The notes: a model not told the origin generated them from the sequence alone. Shown: positions 8,227 to 15,602, counted from the stretch's first letter. The stretch is DNA of 23,890 nucleotides from Oribacterium sp. UBA3737 (GCA_002371295.1 DFGZ01000076.1:1-23890); one strand, 5' to 3'. Translations and numbers: made by a program.

Positions 8227-8619
8227 ATGGATTTTGATCTTACTTCGAGAAAGATTCAGTCCGTGCAGTATCAGAACTTAGTTGATAAAACGGCTAAGGC
8301 TACAGCTAAAGTCAGCGAAGAAACTTCCTTTCAGGAACAGTTAACCAGGCTGCAGCATGAAGTAAAGGATTTGAGTTTCAGCAAGCATGCGGCAAAACGT
8401 CTTGAGGAGAGACACATAGAGATGAACCAGAGTCTCATGGACGATCTCCGGGATGCAGTTTCAGAGGCGAGAAAGAAAGGCGCCAGAGATGTAGCGGTGA
8501 TAGGCCGGCAAGGAATTTTTATAGTTAATGTACCAAACAATGTTGTGGTGACTACCATGGCAGAGGATGATATGAAGAACAGGACACTTACAAATATAGA
8601 CAGTGCGGTTTTTATGTAG
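8227..8619 (+). CDS. TIGR02530-type flagellar operon protein
   Basis: This small protein (130 residues) is found beside flgD and flgE in clostridia, some bacilli and spirochaetes. Its function is not settled. The recognisable core is FSKHAAKRLEERHIEMN, then a helix, then a beta stretch ending IFIVNVPNNVVVTTM, after which the protein closes with MKNRTLTNIDSAVFM. These match the family pattern as I know it. It has no signal peptide and no membrane helix. The N-terminal 45 residues are probably helical. The ATG has GGAAAGGA about seven bases upstream. The position between the hook cap and the hook genes suggests a role in hook assembly or export; this is inference from context. Confidence 0.8.
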   Translation: MDFDLTSRKIQSVQYQNLVDKTAKATAKVSEETSFQEQLTRLQHEVKDLSFSKHAAKRLEERHIEMNQSLMDDLRDAVSEARKKGARDVAVIGRQGIFIVNVPNNVVVTTMAEDDMKNRTLTNIDSAVFM

Positions 8620-8645
8620 GCAGGACCTTTAAAGGATGTCTGGCA

Positions 8646-8664
8646 CGCGTCCCGAAGTGACGCG
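8646..8664 (+). other. GC-rich hairpin in the flgE leader
   Basis: CGCGTC (8646-8651) pairs with GACGCG (8659-8664) around a seven-base loop. It lies in the 156-bp gap between the TIGR02530-like gene and flgE, just after a CCTTTAAAGG palindrome (8626-8635). No T-run follows. It could protect the 5' end of a processed flgE message, since hook protein is needed in larger amounts than its neighbours; this is speculative. I see no clear promoter in the rest of the gap. Confidence 0.35.
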
Positions 8665-8775
8665 GCCGGTATCGCACCTGTTTAGCTTTATTGGTCAGGA
8701 ATAGTCATGAAGGACCGGTATGGAATCATGCCTGAAGGAGTCCTTAGGATTATTCCGGATAGAAAGGAATATTAT

Positions 8776-9828
8776 ATGTTAAGAGCAATGGATTCAGCAG
8801 TAGCAGGTTTAAGATCACATCAGAACAAGCTTGATGTAATCAGTAATAATATCGCTAATGTTAACACCTTTGGTTTTAAATCACAGTCATACAGCTTTAA
8901 GGATACCATGTATCAGACTTCCAATGCTTCTGCTGCAGGTAAGGTATCAACTACTACAGCAGGAATAGCAACAACCGGCGGTATCAACGGTTCCCAGTAT
9001 GGTTACGGTTCTCTAACAGGATCGATAGCAACGGATTTTACATCTTCAACACCGTCGTATATAGGTGGTTTTAATGCTTCCATAAACGGCCCGGGATTTT
9101 TCATTACCAATTCTGCAAACCTTTCAAATAAAGTAACTGTGGATACTTCAACAGCAGATAAGATAGTTCAGACCACAAAGGATATGAAGGGCGCTAACTT
9201 TTCCTACACAAGAGTAGGACAGCTGAATGTCGATTCCAACGGCTATATAGTTGACAGTAACGGTAACTTCGTATACGGCTTCAGACCCAATACACTTACA
9301 GACCCTACAGTTTACGGAGCAGCCAGTACCACGTCAACTTCTAAGGATCTGTATGCATTGAGAGCCCCTGATGCAACAATTACCGATATTACGGCTGCAG
9401 GAACATATGCAGGTGTTGCAACTCCCCTTAAGAGTATCGAGATCGGAAATGACGGTGTAATAAAGGCAATTATAGAATTGGAGGTTTCTACAACATCCGG
9501 TACCACTACGACTAAATCCCTTGAGGAAAAGTCAATAATCATAGGAAAGATAGCCATAGCTTCTTTCCAGAATCAGGAAGGTCTCATGAAGGCAGGTAAC
9601 AATACCTTCAATGCTTCTACCGGAGATAACACAGGTAATGTTTCAGCGTCAGAGCCCGGAGTCGGAGCAACACCTTCTCTTATGGCAGGTTATCTGGAGG
9701 GATCCAATGTAGACCTGGCAAAGGAGTTCTCGGATATGATCACTACCCAGAGAGGCTTCCAGGCCAATTCAAAAATTATTACGGTTTCTGACGAAGTTTT
9801 ACAGGAACTTGTAAATATGAAGAGATAA
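8776..9828 (+). CDS. flgE: Flagellar hook protein FlgE
   Basis: FlgE polymerises into the hook, the flexible joint outside the cell. The ATG at 8776 (350 residues) is chosen because AAAGGA lies at 8763-8768 and because the protein then begins MLRAMDSAVAGL, the normal family start. An ATG at 8707 would add 23 unlike residues. The N-terminal rod/hook motif LDVISNNIANVNTFGFKSQ is intact, followed by the SLTGSIATDFTSS region. A GPGFFI stretch leads into the central beta domain. The C-terminal D0 helix NVDLAKEFSDMITTQRGFQANSKII is also intact. The middle is Thr/Ser-rich and has no cysteine. It is somewhat shorter than enterobacterial FlgE (about 400 residues). Confidence 0.92.
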   Translation: MLRAMDSAVAGLRSHQNKLDVISNNIANVNTFGFKSQSYSFKDTMYQTSNASAAGKVSTTTAGIATTGGINGSQYGYGSLTGSIATDFTSSTPSYIGGFNASINGPGFFITNSANLSNKVTVDTSTADKIVQTTKDMKGANFSYTRVGQLNVDSNGYIVDSNGNFVYGFRPNTLTDPTVYGAASTTSTSKDLYALRAPDATITDITAAGTYAGVATPLKSIEIGNDGVIKAIIELEVSTTSGTTTTKSLEEKSIIIGKIAIASFQNQEGLMKAGNNTFNASTGDNTGNVSASEPGVGATPSLMAGYLEGSNVDLAKEFSDMITTQRGFQANSKIITVSDEVLQELVNMKR

Positions 9829-9863
9829 ACTTATAATAGTTCTTAAATAGTTAAATAATTTTG

Positions 9864-9891
9864 ATAGCGGCGTTATACATGGCGCCGCTAT
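9864..9891 (+). other. Strong hairpin after flgE
   Basis: A perfect 9-bp stem, ATAGCGGCG (9864-9872) with CGCCGCTAT (9883-9891), encloses a ten-base loop. It lies 35 bp after the flgE stop. No T-run follows, so full termination is doubtful. It may stabilise the 3' end of an flgE message. It overlaps the spacer of the candidate promoter described separately. Confidence 0.45.
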
Positions 9892-9900
9892 AGCCGATAT
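9874..9900 (+). promoter_or_regulatory. Candidate sigma-D (sigma-28) promoter for flbD-motA-motB
   Basis: GCCGATAT at 9893-9900 matches the flagellar sigma factor -10 consensus exactly. TATA at 9874-9877, 15 bases upstream, matches the -35 core TAAA in three of four bases. Transcription would start near 9907, leaving a leader of only about 15 bases that keeps part of GAGAGGG (9904-9910). It is the only such match I found in a non-coding gap, and it precedes the motor genes, which are sigma-D dependent in Bacillus subtilis. The short leader and imperfect -35 are the weak points. Confidence 0.45.
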
Positions 9901-9921
9901 AATGAGAGGGTGTATAAATTT

Positions 9922-10137
9922 ATGATCGAACTCATTCGACTGAACGGAGAACCGTTATATGTGAGCTATCTTCAGATTTTGACTATAGAGAAAATTCCGG
10001 AGACGAAAGTAAAGCTCACCAGCGGGGACTACTATATCGTCAGGAACACCCTGGAAGACATAGAAGCCCAGATAGTCAGGTTCCTTCATGATGTTGTTAT
10101 ATTCAAGGGCTTTGCAAAATCGGACGAGAGTAGTTGA
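9922..10137 (+). CDS. flbD: FlbD/SwrD family flagellar protein
   Basis: This 71-residue protein is of the FlbD (SwrD, YlzI) family, found between flgE and fliL or motA in Gram-positives and spirochaetes. SwrD in Bacillus subtilis raises flagellar torque. The family pattern is visible: I-x-L-x-R-L-N-G-x-x at the N-terminus, then I-E-x-x-P-E-T-x-V-x-L-x-x-G, then a helix with VxxTLEDIE-like sequence. The ATG at 9922 is preferred over a GTG at 9910, because GAGAGGG would directly abut the GTG. The position directly before motA and motB fits a role in motor power. Confidence 0.85.
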   Translation: MIELIRLNGEPLYVSYLQILTIEKIPETKVKLTSGDYYIVRNTLEDIEAQIVRFLHDVVIFKGFAKSDESS

Positions 10138-10155
10138 GGGTTACAGGAGGCATAA

Positions 10156-10956
10156 ATGGATTTCACGATTCTGATCGGTTGGATTATAGCTGCGGCACTA
10201 ATCGTTAATGGTATCGGAACAGATAAACTTGGAAACTTTGTAGATATACCGTCACTGGTCATCGTAGTAGGTGGTACCATAGCCTGTCTTATAGCTTGTT
10301 ACCCTTTCAGGATGCTTAAGGATATACCGAAGCATATCGGAACCTGTTTAAGAGGCAGCAAAAAGTATGATGTTCCCAAAACTGTAGAGCAGCTGGTGGA
10401 TCTCGCCATGATAGCGAGACAGAGCGGACTCCTTGCACTGGAAGAAAAGGCAGGTGAGATCAAGGAACCATTTTTTAAATCAGCGGTTCTTATGATCGTA
10501 GATGCCAACGATCCTGACAAGGTCAGGTTCATACTTGAACGTCAGGTTGAAGATATGATGACCCGCCATGATGAGGCGAGAGGAATGTATGTCAAGGGTT
10601 CGGCACTGGCACCGGCCTTCGGTATGATCGGAACCCTTGTAGGACTTGTAAACATGCTTAGAGGTATGGATCTTTCCGGTTCAGGAGGAGCAAGTACACT
10701 GGGACAGGATATGGGTGTCGCCATGATCACAACATTCTATGGTTCGGCACTGGCGAACGTTATATTCCATCCTATAGCACAGAAGCTGGCTGTACGTGAG
10801 GGAGAAGAAGTTCTCTACTGTTCCACAGTCATAGAGGGTGTTATATCTATTCAGGCGGGAGAGAACCCGAAATATATCAGAGAGCATCTGCTTGCATCAC
10901 TTCAGCGTGGTCAGCAGACCAAGCTTCTCAAGAAAGCAGGAGACGGAGGTAAGTAA
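10156..10956 (+). CDS. motA: Flagellar motor stator protein MotA
   Basis: MotA, with MotB, forms the ion channel that drives rotation by pushing on FliG. The 266 residues have four membrane helices (about 3-22, 33-51, 148-169 and 182-205) with a large cytoplasmic loop between helices 2 and 3. Two conserved prolines are present: P153 in ALAPAFGMIGTLVG and P206 in FHPIAQKL. These correspond to the E. coli P173 and P222 positions. The loop carries the conserved Arg/Glu-rich helix. The ATG has AGGAGG eight to nine bases upstream. motB starts four bases after its stop. Sequence alone does not let me decide whether protons or sodium ions are used. Confidence 0.94.
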   Translation: MDFTILIGWIIAAALIVNGIGTDKLGNFVDIPSLVIVVGGTIACLIACYPFRMLKDIPKHIGTCLRGSKKYDVPKTVEQLVDLAMIARQSGLLALEEKAGEIKEPFFKSAVLMIVDANDPDKVRFILERQVEDMMTRHDEARGMYVKGSALAPAFGMIGTLVGLVNMLRGMDLSGSGGASTLGQDMGVAMITTFYGSALANVIFHPIAQKLAVREGEEVLYCSTVIEGVISIQAGENPKYIREHLLASLQRGQQTKLLKKAGDGGK

Positions 10957-10959
10957 AAG

Positions 10960-12009
10960 ATGAAAAAGAAAGGCGGAGGAGGGGACGAAGGCGGAAGCTG
11001 GATGGACACATATGGTGACCTCGTAACCCTGCTGCTATGCTTTTTCGTTCTTTTGTATTCCATGTCAAGTGTGGACAGTGCCAAGTGGGATCTTTTCGTA
11101 AGAAGTATTTATCCCGATGGCAAGACCCCCAGTGAACGTGCTGCGGAAGCCAACAAGGATACGGCACTCATTAACGCTCAGGTAGTTGAGGATGGCGTGG
11201 AGCCTGAGGGTATCATAGGTAATCCTGAGATCGAACAGAACCAGCTTATGGAATCGGATCTTTCCCAGATTTACCTCCAGATAGCCAGAGCACTCAATGA
11301 AGCCGGAGTTGAAGGCGTTACGGTCTCAAGAGGCGAGGATTATACCTTCGTCGTATTTAAGGATAAAGCCTTCTTTGCAGGGGACAGTGCAGTACTGACA
11401 GAACAGGGGCAAAAGACTCTGGATATCTTCTGCGATGTCATAAGCAAAGATAATGAGCTTATATCTCAGGTCAACGTAATGGGCCATACGGCACAGGCTG
11501 ACCCGAATCATATAAACAGTGCGAGAAATGACCGTATGCTGAGCTCCATGAGAGCAGCAGAGGTTTGTATATATGTACAGAATAAAAATTTCCTTGATCC
11601 TGACAAGCTGGTAAGTATCGGATACGGACAGTTCAGACCTTTGGAGGATAACAGCACCAGCGAGGGGCGTGCTGCCAACCGAAGAGTTGAGATCCTTATA
11701 ATCGATAAGGATGGCGCCGTGAGAGATATGGATCAGTATTACAAGGAACTTAATGAAGGCGTTAACGCTGACACCACTATTATAACTACCGGTGAAAGCG
11801 CAGCACCGGCGGATGAAGGATTATCTGCCGGGATAAGTGAAGACACGGTTGTACTTACTCCGACAGGAGGTACTGATACATCCAACATAAGCTCATCTGT
11901 CGAAGGAGTGGCGGGGCAGGCTGATTATCAGGAATATGCAGATAATGCAGTGAATGATATAAATTCACTGGATGCAGCTTTACAGGCCGGTCAGTCCGCT
12001 ACAGGATAG
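10960..12009 (+). CDS. motB: Flagellar motor stator protein MotB
   Basis: MotB anchors the stator to peptidoglycan and carries the ion-binding residue. In 349 residues, a short Lys/Gly-rich cytoplasmic tip leads to W-M-D-T-Y-G-D-L-V-T-L-L. D20 is the expected ion-binding Asp at the start of the single membrane helix (about 18-38). The OmpA-like peptidoglycan-binding domain spans about residues 150-250, with the VMGHTAQ and RAANRRVEILI motifs. After it comes a tail of about 90 Ser/Thr/Asp-rich residues that ordinary MotB lacks or has shorter. GGAGG lies about eight bases before the ATG. fliM follows after 67 bp with no fliL between them. Confidence 0.94.
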   Translation: MKKKGGGGDEGGSWMDTYGDLVTLLLCFFVLLYSMSSVDSAKWDLFVRSIYPDGKTPSERAAEANKDTALINAQVVEDGVEPEGIIGNPEIEQNQLMESDLSQIYLQIARALNEAGVEGVTVSRGEDYTFVVFKDKAFFAGDSAVLTEQGQKTLDIFCDVISKDNELISQVNVMGHTAQADPNHINSARNDRMLSSMRAAEVCIYVQNKNFLDPDKLVSIGYGQFRPLEDNSTSEGRAANRRVEILIIDKDGAVRDMDQYYKELNEGVNADTTIITTGESAAPADEGLSAGISEDTVVLTPTGGTDTSNISSSVEGVAGQADYQEYADNAVNDINSLDAALQAGQSATG

Positions 12010-12076
12010 TTCCCGCCGGATAGTAAAGAAGAGGGTTGTTAAACAGAGTATGAGAGTTATGTGGGGTGTTTAGCAT

Positions 12077-13192
12077 ATGGCAGATGTACTATCGCAAAGT
12101 CAGATTGACGAACTCCTTAAATCTATGGCCGGCGGAGGCGGCGGAGGAGGTTCCGCGCCTGCAGAAGAAAAAGCGGCGGAAGCCAAGCCCGCGGCTGTCG
12201 AAGTAGAAAAGAAGGAAGAAGAAAACTATAACAAATATGATTTCTACAGTCCTCGTAAGTTCACGAAGGAGAAGATCAAGCTTCTCAGAAGCATATATGA
12301 GAACTATGCAAGAATCCTTACGTCTCAGGTAAACGGTGTGTTCCGTGTCATGACGGATATCACGGTCATAGAGCTCAGAGAGAGCCGCTACTATGAGTAT
12401 GTAAATATGTTCCATGAAAATGACTGTATGACCCTGGTTGATGCTCACTTCACAGATAAGGGTAAGAGCAACGTTCCACTTATGGTCTATGCGACTCCGG
12501 GGCTTATCATCACACTTGTGAACCATATGCTGGGAGGAGGAGACGCGGTCATTCGTGTGGAAGAGAATTACAGATACACAGATGTGGAGATGGCACTCTA
12601 CAAGCGGGTTCTGGATTATATCATACATTCCATGGATGATGGATTCTCAAACTATATAAACATCAATTTCAAGATGCAGAGAGTAGAAGAGAACCCTTCC
12701 ATGACACAGGAAATCGGTCTCGATGAGACCGTCGTGATCATAGTTCTGAATGTTGACGTATCCGGACTTGCCGCAGAAAAGATAAGGCTCTGTATTCCCG
12801 GAACGCTTCTTGAACATACATTCAAGATCATTGATAACCGAAAGCATATTGCAAGAGGTTTCTCATACGAGAACAATTCGGATGTGATCATGAATCACAT
12901 AAAGGATACCAAGTTCACTGTTACAGGACAGCTGGGTATAGTTAAACTGGATATAAGTGATGTCTACCACCTTCAGGTAGGAGATGTCATAGATATGAAT
13001 AAATCCTCGAAAAGTCAGGTGAAGCTTTTTGTAGGCAGGCAGCCCTGGTTCATGGGGACCATGGGAGTTTACAAGAAGAACATCGCCGTACGCATTGATG
13101 ACAGGATAAAACCTGCCGTTAAAAACAAAAATGCCGGGGATGAAAATATAGAATCACTGTTGGGTGAATCTGTGGAACAGAAGACCGGATAA
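12077..13192 (+). CDS. fliM: Flagellar motor switch protein FliM
   Basis: FliM is the C-ring protein that binds phosphorylated CheY and passes the signal to FliG. The 371-residue product begins with the CheY-binding peptide LSQSQIDELL (residues 5-14). A Gly-run and an Ala/Glu-rich linker follow, leading to the CheC-like middle domain (about 60-250). That domain contains YEYVNMFHENDCMTLV, where FliM middle domains normally have the Y-x-E-x-x-x-x pattern. The C-terminal SpoA/FliN-like domain runs from about 280 to 350 (LGIVKLDISDVYHLQVGDVI). The ATG has a weak GGGGTG site. cheY follows after 62 bp. Confidence 0.95.
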   Translation: MADVLSQSQIDELLKSMAGGGGGGGSAPAEEKAAEAKPAAVEVEKKEEENYNKYDFYSPRKFTKEKIKLLRSIYENYARILTSQVNGVFRVMTDITVIELRESRYYEYVNMFHENDCMTLVDAHFTDKGKSNVPLMVYATPGLIITLVNHMLGGGDAVIRVEENYRYTDVEMALYKRVLDYIIHSMDDGFSNYININFKMQRVEENPSMTQEIGLDETVVIIVLNVDVSGLAAEKIRLCIPGTLLEHTFKIIDNRKHIARGFSYENNSDVIMNHIKDTKFTVTGQLGIVKLDISDVYHLQVGDVIDMNKSSKSQVKLFVGRQPWFMGTMGVYKKNIAVRIDDRIKPAVKNKNAGDENIESLLGESVEQKTG

Positions 13193-13254
13193 GTCTCTCA
13201 ACACAGTTCATGATATAAAAGTAAATTATATTTTAAAGCTAGGAGAAAAAAAGT

Positions 13255-13623
13255 ATGGCAAAGATTATGCTGGTTGATGACGCTGCATTCATGCGCATGA
13301 TGGTTAAGAATTCACTTACAAAAGGTGGCTTTGCTGACTGTGAATATGTTGAGGCACAGGATGGCGCAGAAGCAGTAAAGAAATTTGATGAGGAGAATCC
13401 GGATCTTGTTATCATGGATATCACCATGCCTAACATGGATGGACTCCAGGCGCTTAAGAAGATCAAGGAAAACCATCCTGATGCAAAAATCGTTATGTGT
13501 ACAGCCATGGGACAGGAATCAATGGTAGTTGATGCTATAAAGTCCGGCGCGAGGGATTTCGTTGTTAAACCATTTAATGCAGAAAGAATTACTTCCACTG
13601 TAAAGAATATTCTTGGCGCTTAA
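13255..13623 (+). CDS. cheY: Chemotaxis response regulator CheY
   Basis: CheY carries the signal from the CheA kinase to the motor switch. The 122-residue single receiver domain has all key residues: D8-D9 for magnesium, D55 as phospho-acceptor in MDITMPNMDG, T83 in CTAMG, and K105 in VVKPF. There is no output domain. AGGAG lies about ten bases before the ATG. Its place between fliM and fliY, both of which bind CheY in Gram-positives, fits the motor-signalling role. In Bacillus subtilis cheY follows fliY instead. The short spacer before it is AT-rich, but I see no confident promoter. Confidence 0.96.
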   Translation: MAKIMLVDDAAFMRMMVKNSLTKGGFADCEYVEAQDGAEAVKKFDEENPDLVIMDITMPNMDGLQALKKIKENHPDAKIVMCTAMGQESMVVDAIKSGARDFVVKPFNAERITSTVKNILGA

Positions 13624-13675
13624 ATGAAACGGCACGGCATCGTCCTTTGTGTCTTAATAAGAAAGAGGGATGAAG

Positions 13676-14128
13676 ATGTCTTATTTGAGCTCTTTTGATA
13701 TTTGTGCATCCGGAATGAGCGCCCAGCGTATCAGGATGGATGTAGCTGCAGAGAATATTGCCAATGTTGATACGACGCGTACCGAAAACGGTGGCGCGTA
13801 TCAACGTAAGGATGTTGTGTTTGAAAGCTATGGTGAGGGATCTTTTGCTGAAGCGTTCAGGAACGCACAGCTGGGAAAAGGCTTTCATACCGCAAAAAAA
13901 TCGGGAGTCCGGGTGTCTCAGATCATTGCTGATACACGTGAGATGAAACGAGTATACAATCCGTCACATCCGGATGCGGATGCCGATGGATATGTGGAAA
14001 TGCCCAATGTTGATGTACTGAAGGAAACAGTAGACAGTATGTCCGCTACCAGATCTTATGAAGCGAACGTAACTGCACTTAATGCTATGAAGGCGATGGC
14101 ACAGAAGGCACTTGAGATAAAGGTTTAA
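13676..14128 (+). CDS. flgC: Flagellar basal-body rod protein FlgC
   Basis: FlgC is a proximal rod protein. The 150-residue product matches the family over its whole length. The N-terminal helix is typical (S-S-F-D-I-C-A-S-G-M-S-A-Q-R-I-R-M-D), followed by NIANVDTTRTENGGAYQRK. The C-terminal signature LKETVDSMSATRSYEANVTA is present. I chose the ATG at 13676 because AAAGAGGG (13662-13669) abuts the ATG at 13670. The gene looks intact and functional. Its place between cheY and fliY is unusual, since flgC normally follows flgB and precedes fliE. Whether the genome has a second flgC near flgB cannot be seen from this window. Confidence 0.93.
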   Translation: MSYLSSFDICASGMSAQRIRMDVAAENIANVDTTRTENGGAYQRKDVVFESYGEGSFAEAFRNAQLGKGFHTAKKSGVRVSQIIADTREMKRVYNPSHPDADADGYVEMPNVDVLKETVDSMSATRSYEANVTALNAMKAMAQKALEIKV

Positions 14129-14161
14129 CTAGTAGTATGAAGGGGTAAAGGAGAGTATCTA

Positions 14162-15598
14162 ATGGGTGCTGGTCGCTTTAATAGTATGGAAATCGACGCC
14201 ATAGGCGAGATAATGAATATAAGCCTTGGCTCATCGGCAACAGCATTATCAACAATGCTCGGTACAAAAGTTAATATCACTACTCCTGTTGTAAAAGTAC
14301 AAAACAGGACAGAGTTCGAGTATAGGGAACTTGAACCTGCGGTAGGAGTAGAGATTTCTTATGTAAAGGGACTTGACGGAAGAAACGTCATGATGTTCAG
14401 CAGGAATGACGTGCGTATCATCGTAAGTATGATGATGGGCATGGATATTCCTGAGGATGAGTTCGTGATGGATGAGATGAATGCATCTGCCATCAGAGAA
14501 GTCATGAACCAGATGATGGGATCTTCTGCAACAGCTCTTTCAGAGTTTCTGGGGGTGACTGTCGATATATCGACACCGGTGTCTTTTGAAGTTCCGAATG
14601 AAGAGGAATTCAAGGATAAGTATTTTCCGGGAGAGGAAGAACAGGTAGTTGTCTGCTTTACTCTTGAAATTGAGGATAAAGAGCTTGAAAGTGAATTCCT
14701 CAATATTATGTCAGTGTCCCTTGTAAGGCGTTTACTTCAGCCGTTTGCAGAGCAGTTTGGCATTGAGTTAAGTGAAGATACGGAGGGTGGTGAATCAGCT
14801 GCACCTGCACCTGAACCTGAGCCGGCACCTGCTTCGGCACCTGCAGCATCAGGGGGACCTCTGGATCAGTCGGCGGTAGATGCACTTCTTAATGGAGGAG
14901 GAGCAGCGGCATCCCCTGCACCTGCAGCATCAGGGGGACCTTTGGATCAGTCAGCGGTAGATGCGCTTCTTAATGGAGGAGGAGCAGCGGCATCGGCTCC
15001 CGCACCAGCGCCAGCCCCTGCACCGGCAGCACCACCACCAACACCTGCACCAGCGCCAGCTCCTGCGCCGGCAGCACCACCACCAACACCTGCACCGGCA
15101 GTTGCAGCTGTACCTCCACAGCCGGCAGCGGCACCTCAGTATGTACAGGGAGTTGCAGCAGCTCCGGATCCTATGACTTTGCAGCTTCTTAATCAGATGC
15201 AGCAGTCACAGACTCAGATGATGCAGCTGATCAAGGATATAGAAGAGGACAGGAAGGCCGGAAGAAATCAGAGACAGGGGGTTAAGGTTCAGTCTTTGAA
15301 TTCACCGGAATATGGTGAGAGTGAAGATTTCGGCGAGCAGGAAGAGAATAAAGAAATGCTCATGAAGGTTCCTCTGGAAATCTCCGTAGAGATAGGAAGA
15401 ACCAAGAAGCTTGTCAAGGATATCCTTGAGTTCACTCAGGGCTCTCTTGTTGTTTTGGACAAGATGGCCGGTGAACAGGCAGATCTTTATGTAAACGGTG
15501 AATGCATCGCCCGTGGCGATATCGTTGTTGTTGAAGATAACTTCGGTATCCGTATTACGGAAATAGTTAGCAAGGAAATAAATCCGGAAAGTCTGTGA
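14162..15598 (+). CDS. fliY: Flagellar motor switch protein FliY (CheC-FliN fusion)
   Basis: FliY is the Gram-positive C-ring protein that also dephosphorylates CheY. In 478 residues, a CheC-like domain (1 to about 205) has both phosphatase motifs of the form [DS]-x3-E-x2-N-x22-P. They are D12/E16/N19/P42 and S109/E113/N116/P139. A Pro/Ala-rich linker (about 210-345) follows, then the FliN/SpoA domain (399-475). The FliM-like CheY-docking peptide found at the N-terminus of Bacillus subtilis FliY is missing there. The linker carries two copies of a similar peptide, LDQSAVDALL, at residues 234-243 and 261-270. AAAGGAG lies about nine bases before the ATG. The length exceeds Bacillus FliY (378) because of the linker. 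Confidence 0.94.
   Translation: MGAGRFNSMEIDAIGEIMNISLGSSATALSTMLGTKVNITTPVVKVQNRTEFEYRELEPAVGVEISYVKGLDGRNVMMFSRNDVRIIVSMMMGMDIPEDEFVMDEMNASAIREVMNQMMGSSATALSEFLGVTVDISTPVSFEVPNEEEFKDKYFPGEEEQVVVCFTLEIEDKELESEFLNIMSVSLVRRLLQPFAEQFGIELSEDTEGGESAAPAPEPEPAPASAPAASGGPLDQSAVDALLNGGGAAASPAPAASGGPLDQSAVDALLNGGGAAASAPAPAPAPAPAAPPPTPAPAPAPAPAAPPPTPAPAVAAVPPQPAAAPQYVQGVAAAPDPMTLQLLNQMQQSQTQMMQLIKDIEEDRKAGRNQRQGVKVQSLNSPEYGESEDFGEQEENKEMLMKVPLEISVEIGRTKKLVKDILEFTQGSLVVLDKMAGEQADLYVNGECIARGDIVVVEDNFGIRITEIVSKEINPESL
14837..14998 (+). repeat. Two tandem 81-bp repeats in the fliY linker
   Basis: Copies at 14837-14917 and 14918-14998 encode 27-residue units that each contain GGPLDQSAVDALLNGGG. The units differ at three sites in the core, all silent (CTG/TTG, TCG/TCA, GCA/GCG), and at two bases near the end. 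The in-frame unit length and silent-only core differences point to duplication with selection on the peptide, or to a fairly recent duplication. Confidence 0.9.
15002..15091 (+). repeat. Two tandem 45-bp Pro/Ala repeats in the fliY linker
   Basis: Copies at 15002-15046 and 15047-15091 each encode 15 residues of the form APAPAPAPAAPPPTP, with a partial third unit after them. Such repeats give a stiff, extended spacer. They lie directly after the two 81-bp docking-peptide repeats and before the FliN domain. Repeat number is likely to vary between strains. Confidence 0.88.
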
Positions 15599-15602
15599 TT
15601 AT

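Noticed and set aside
8707..8775. N-terminal extension of flgE from ATG 8707
   Set aside because: FlgE proteins begin at the MLRAMDSAV position, which has its own AAAGGA site; the extra 23 residues match nothing expected.
14961..15176. His/Gln/Arg-rich alternate frame over the fliY linker
   Set aside because: It is the +1-type reading of the Pro/Ala repeats and not a separate gene.
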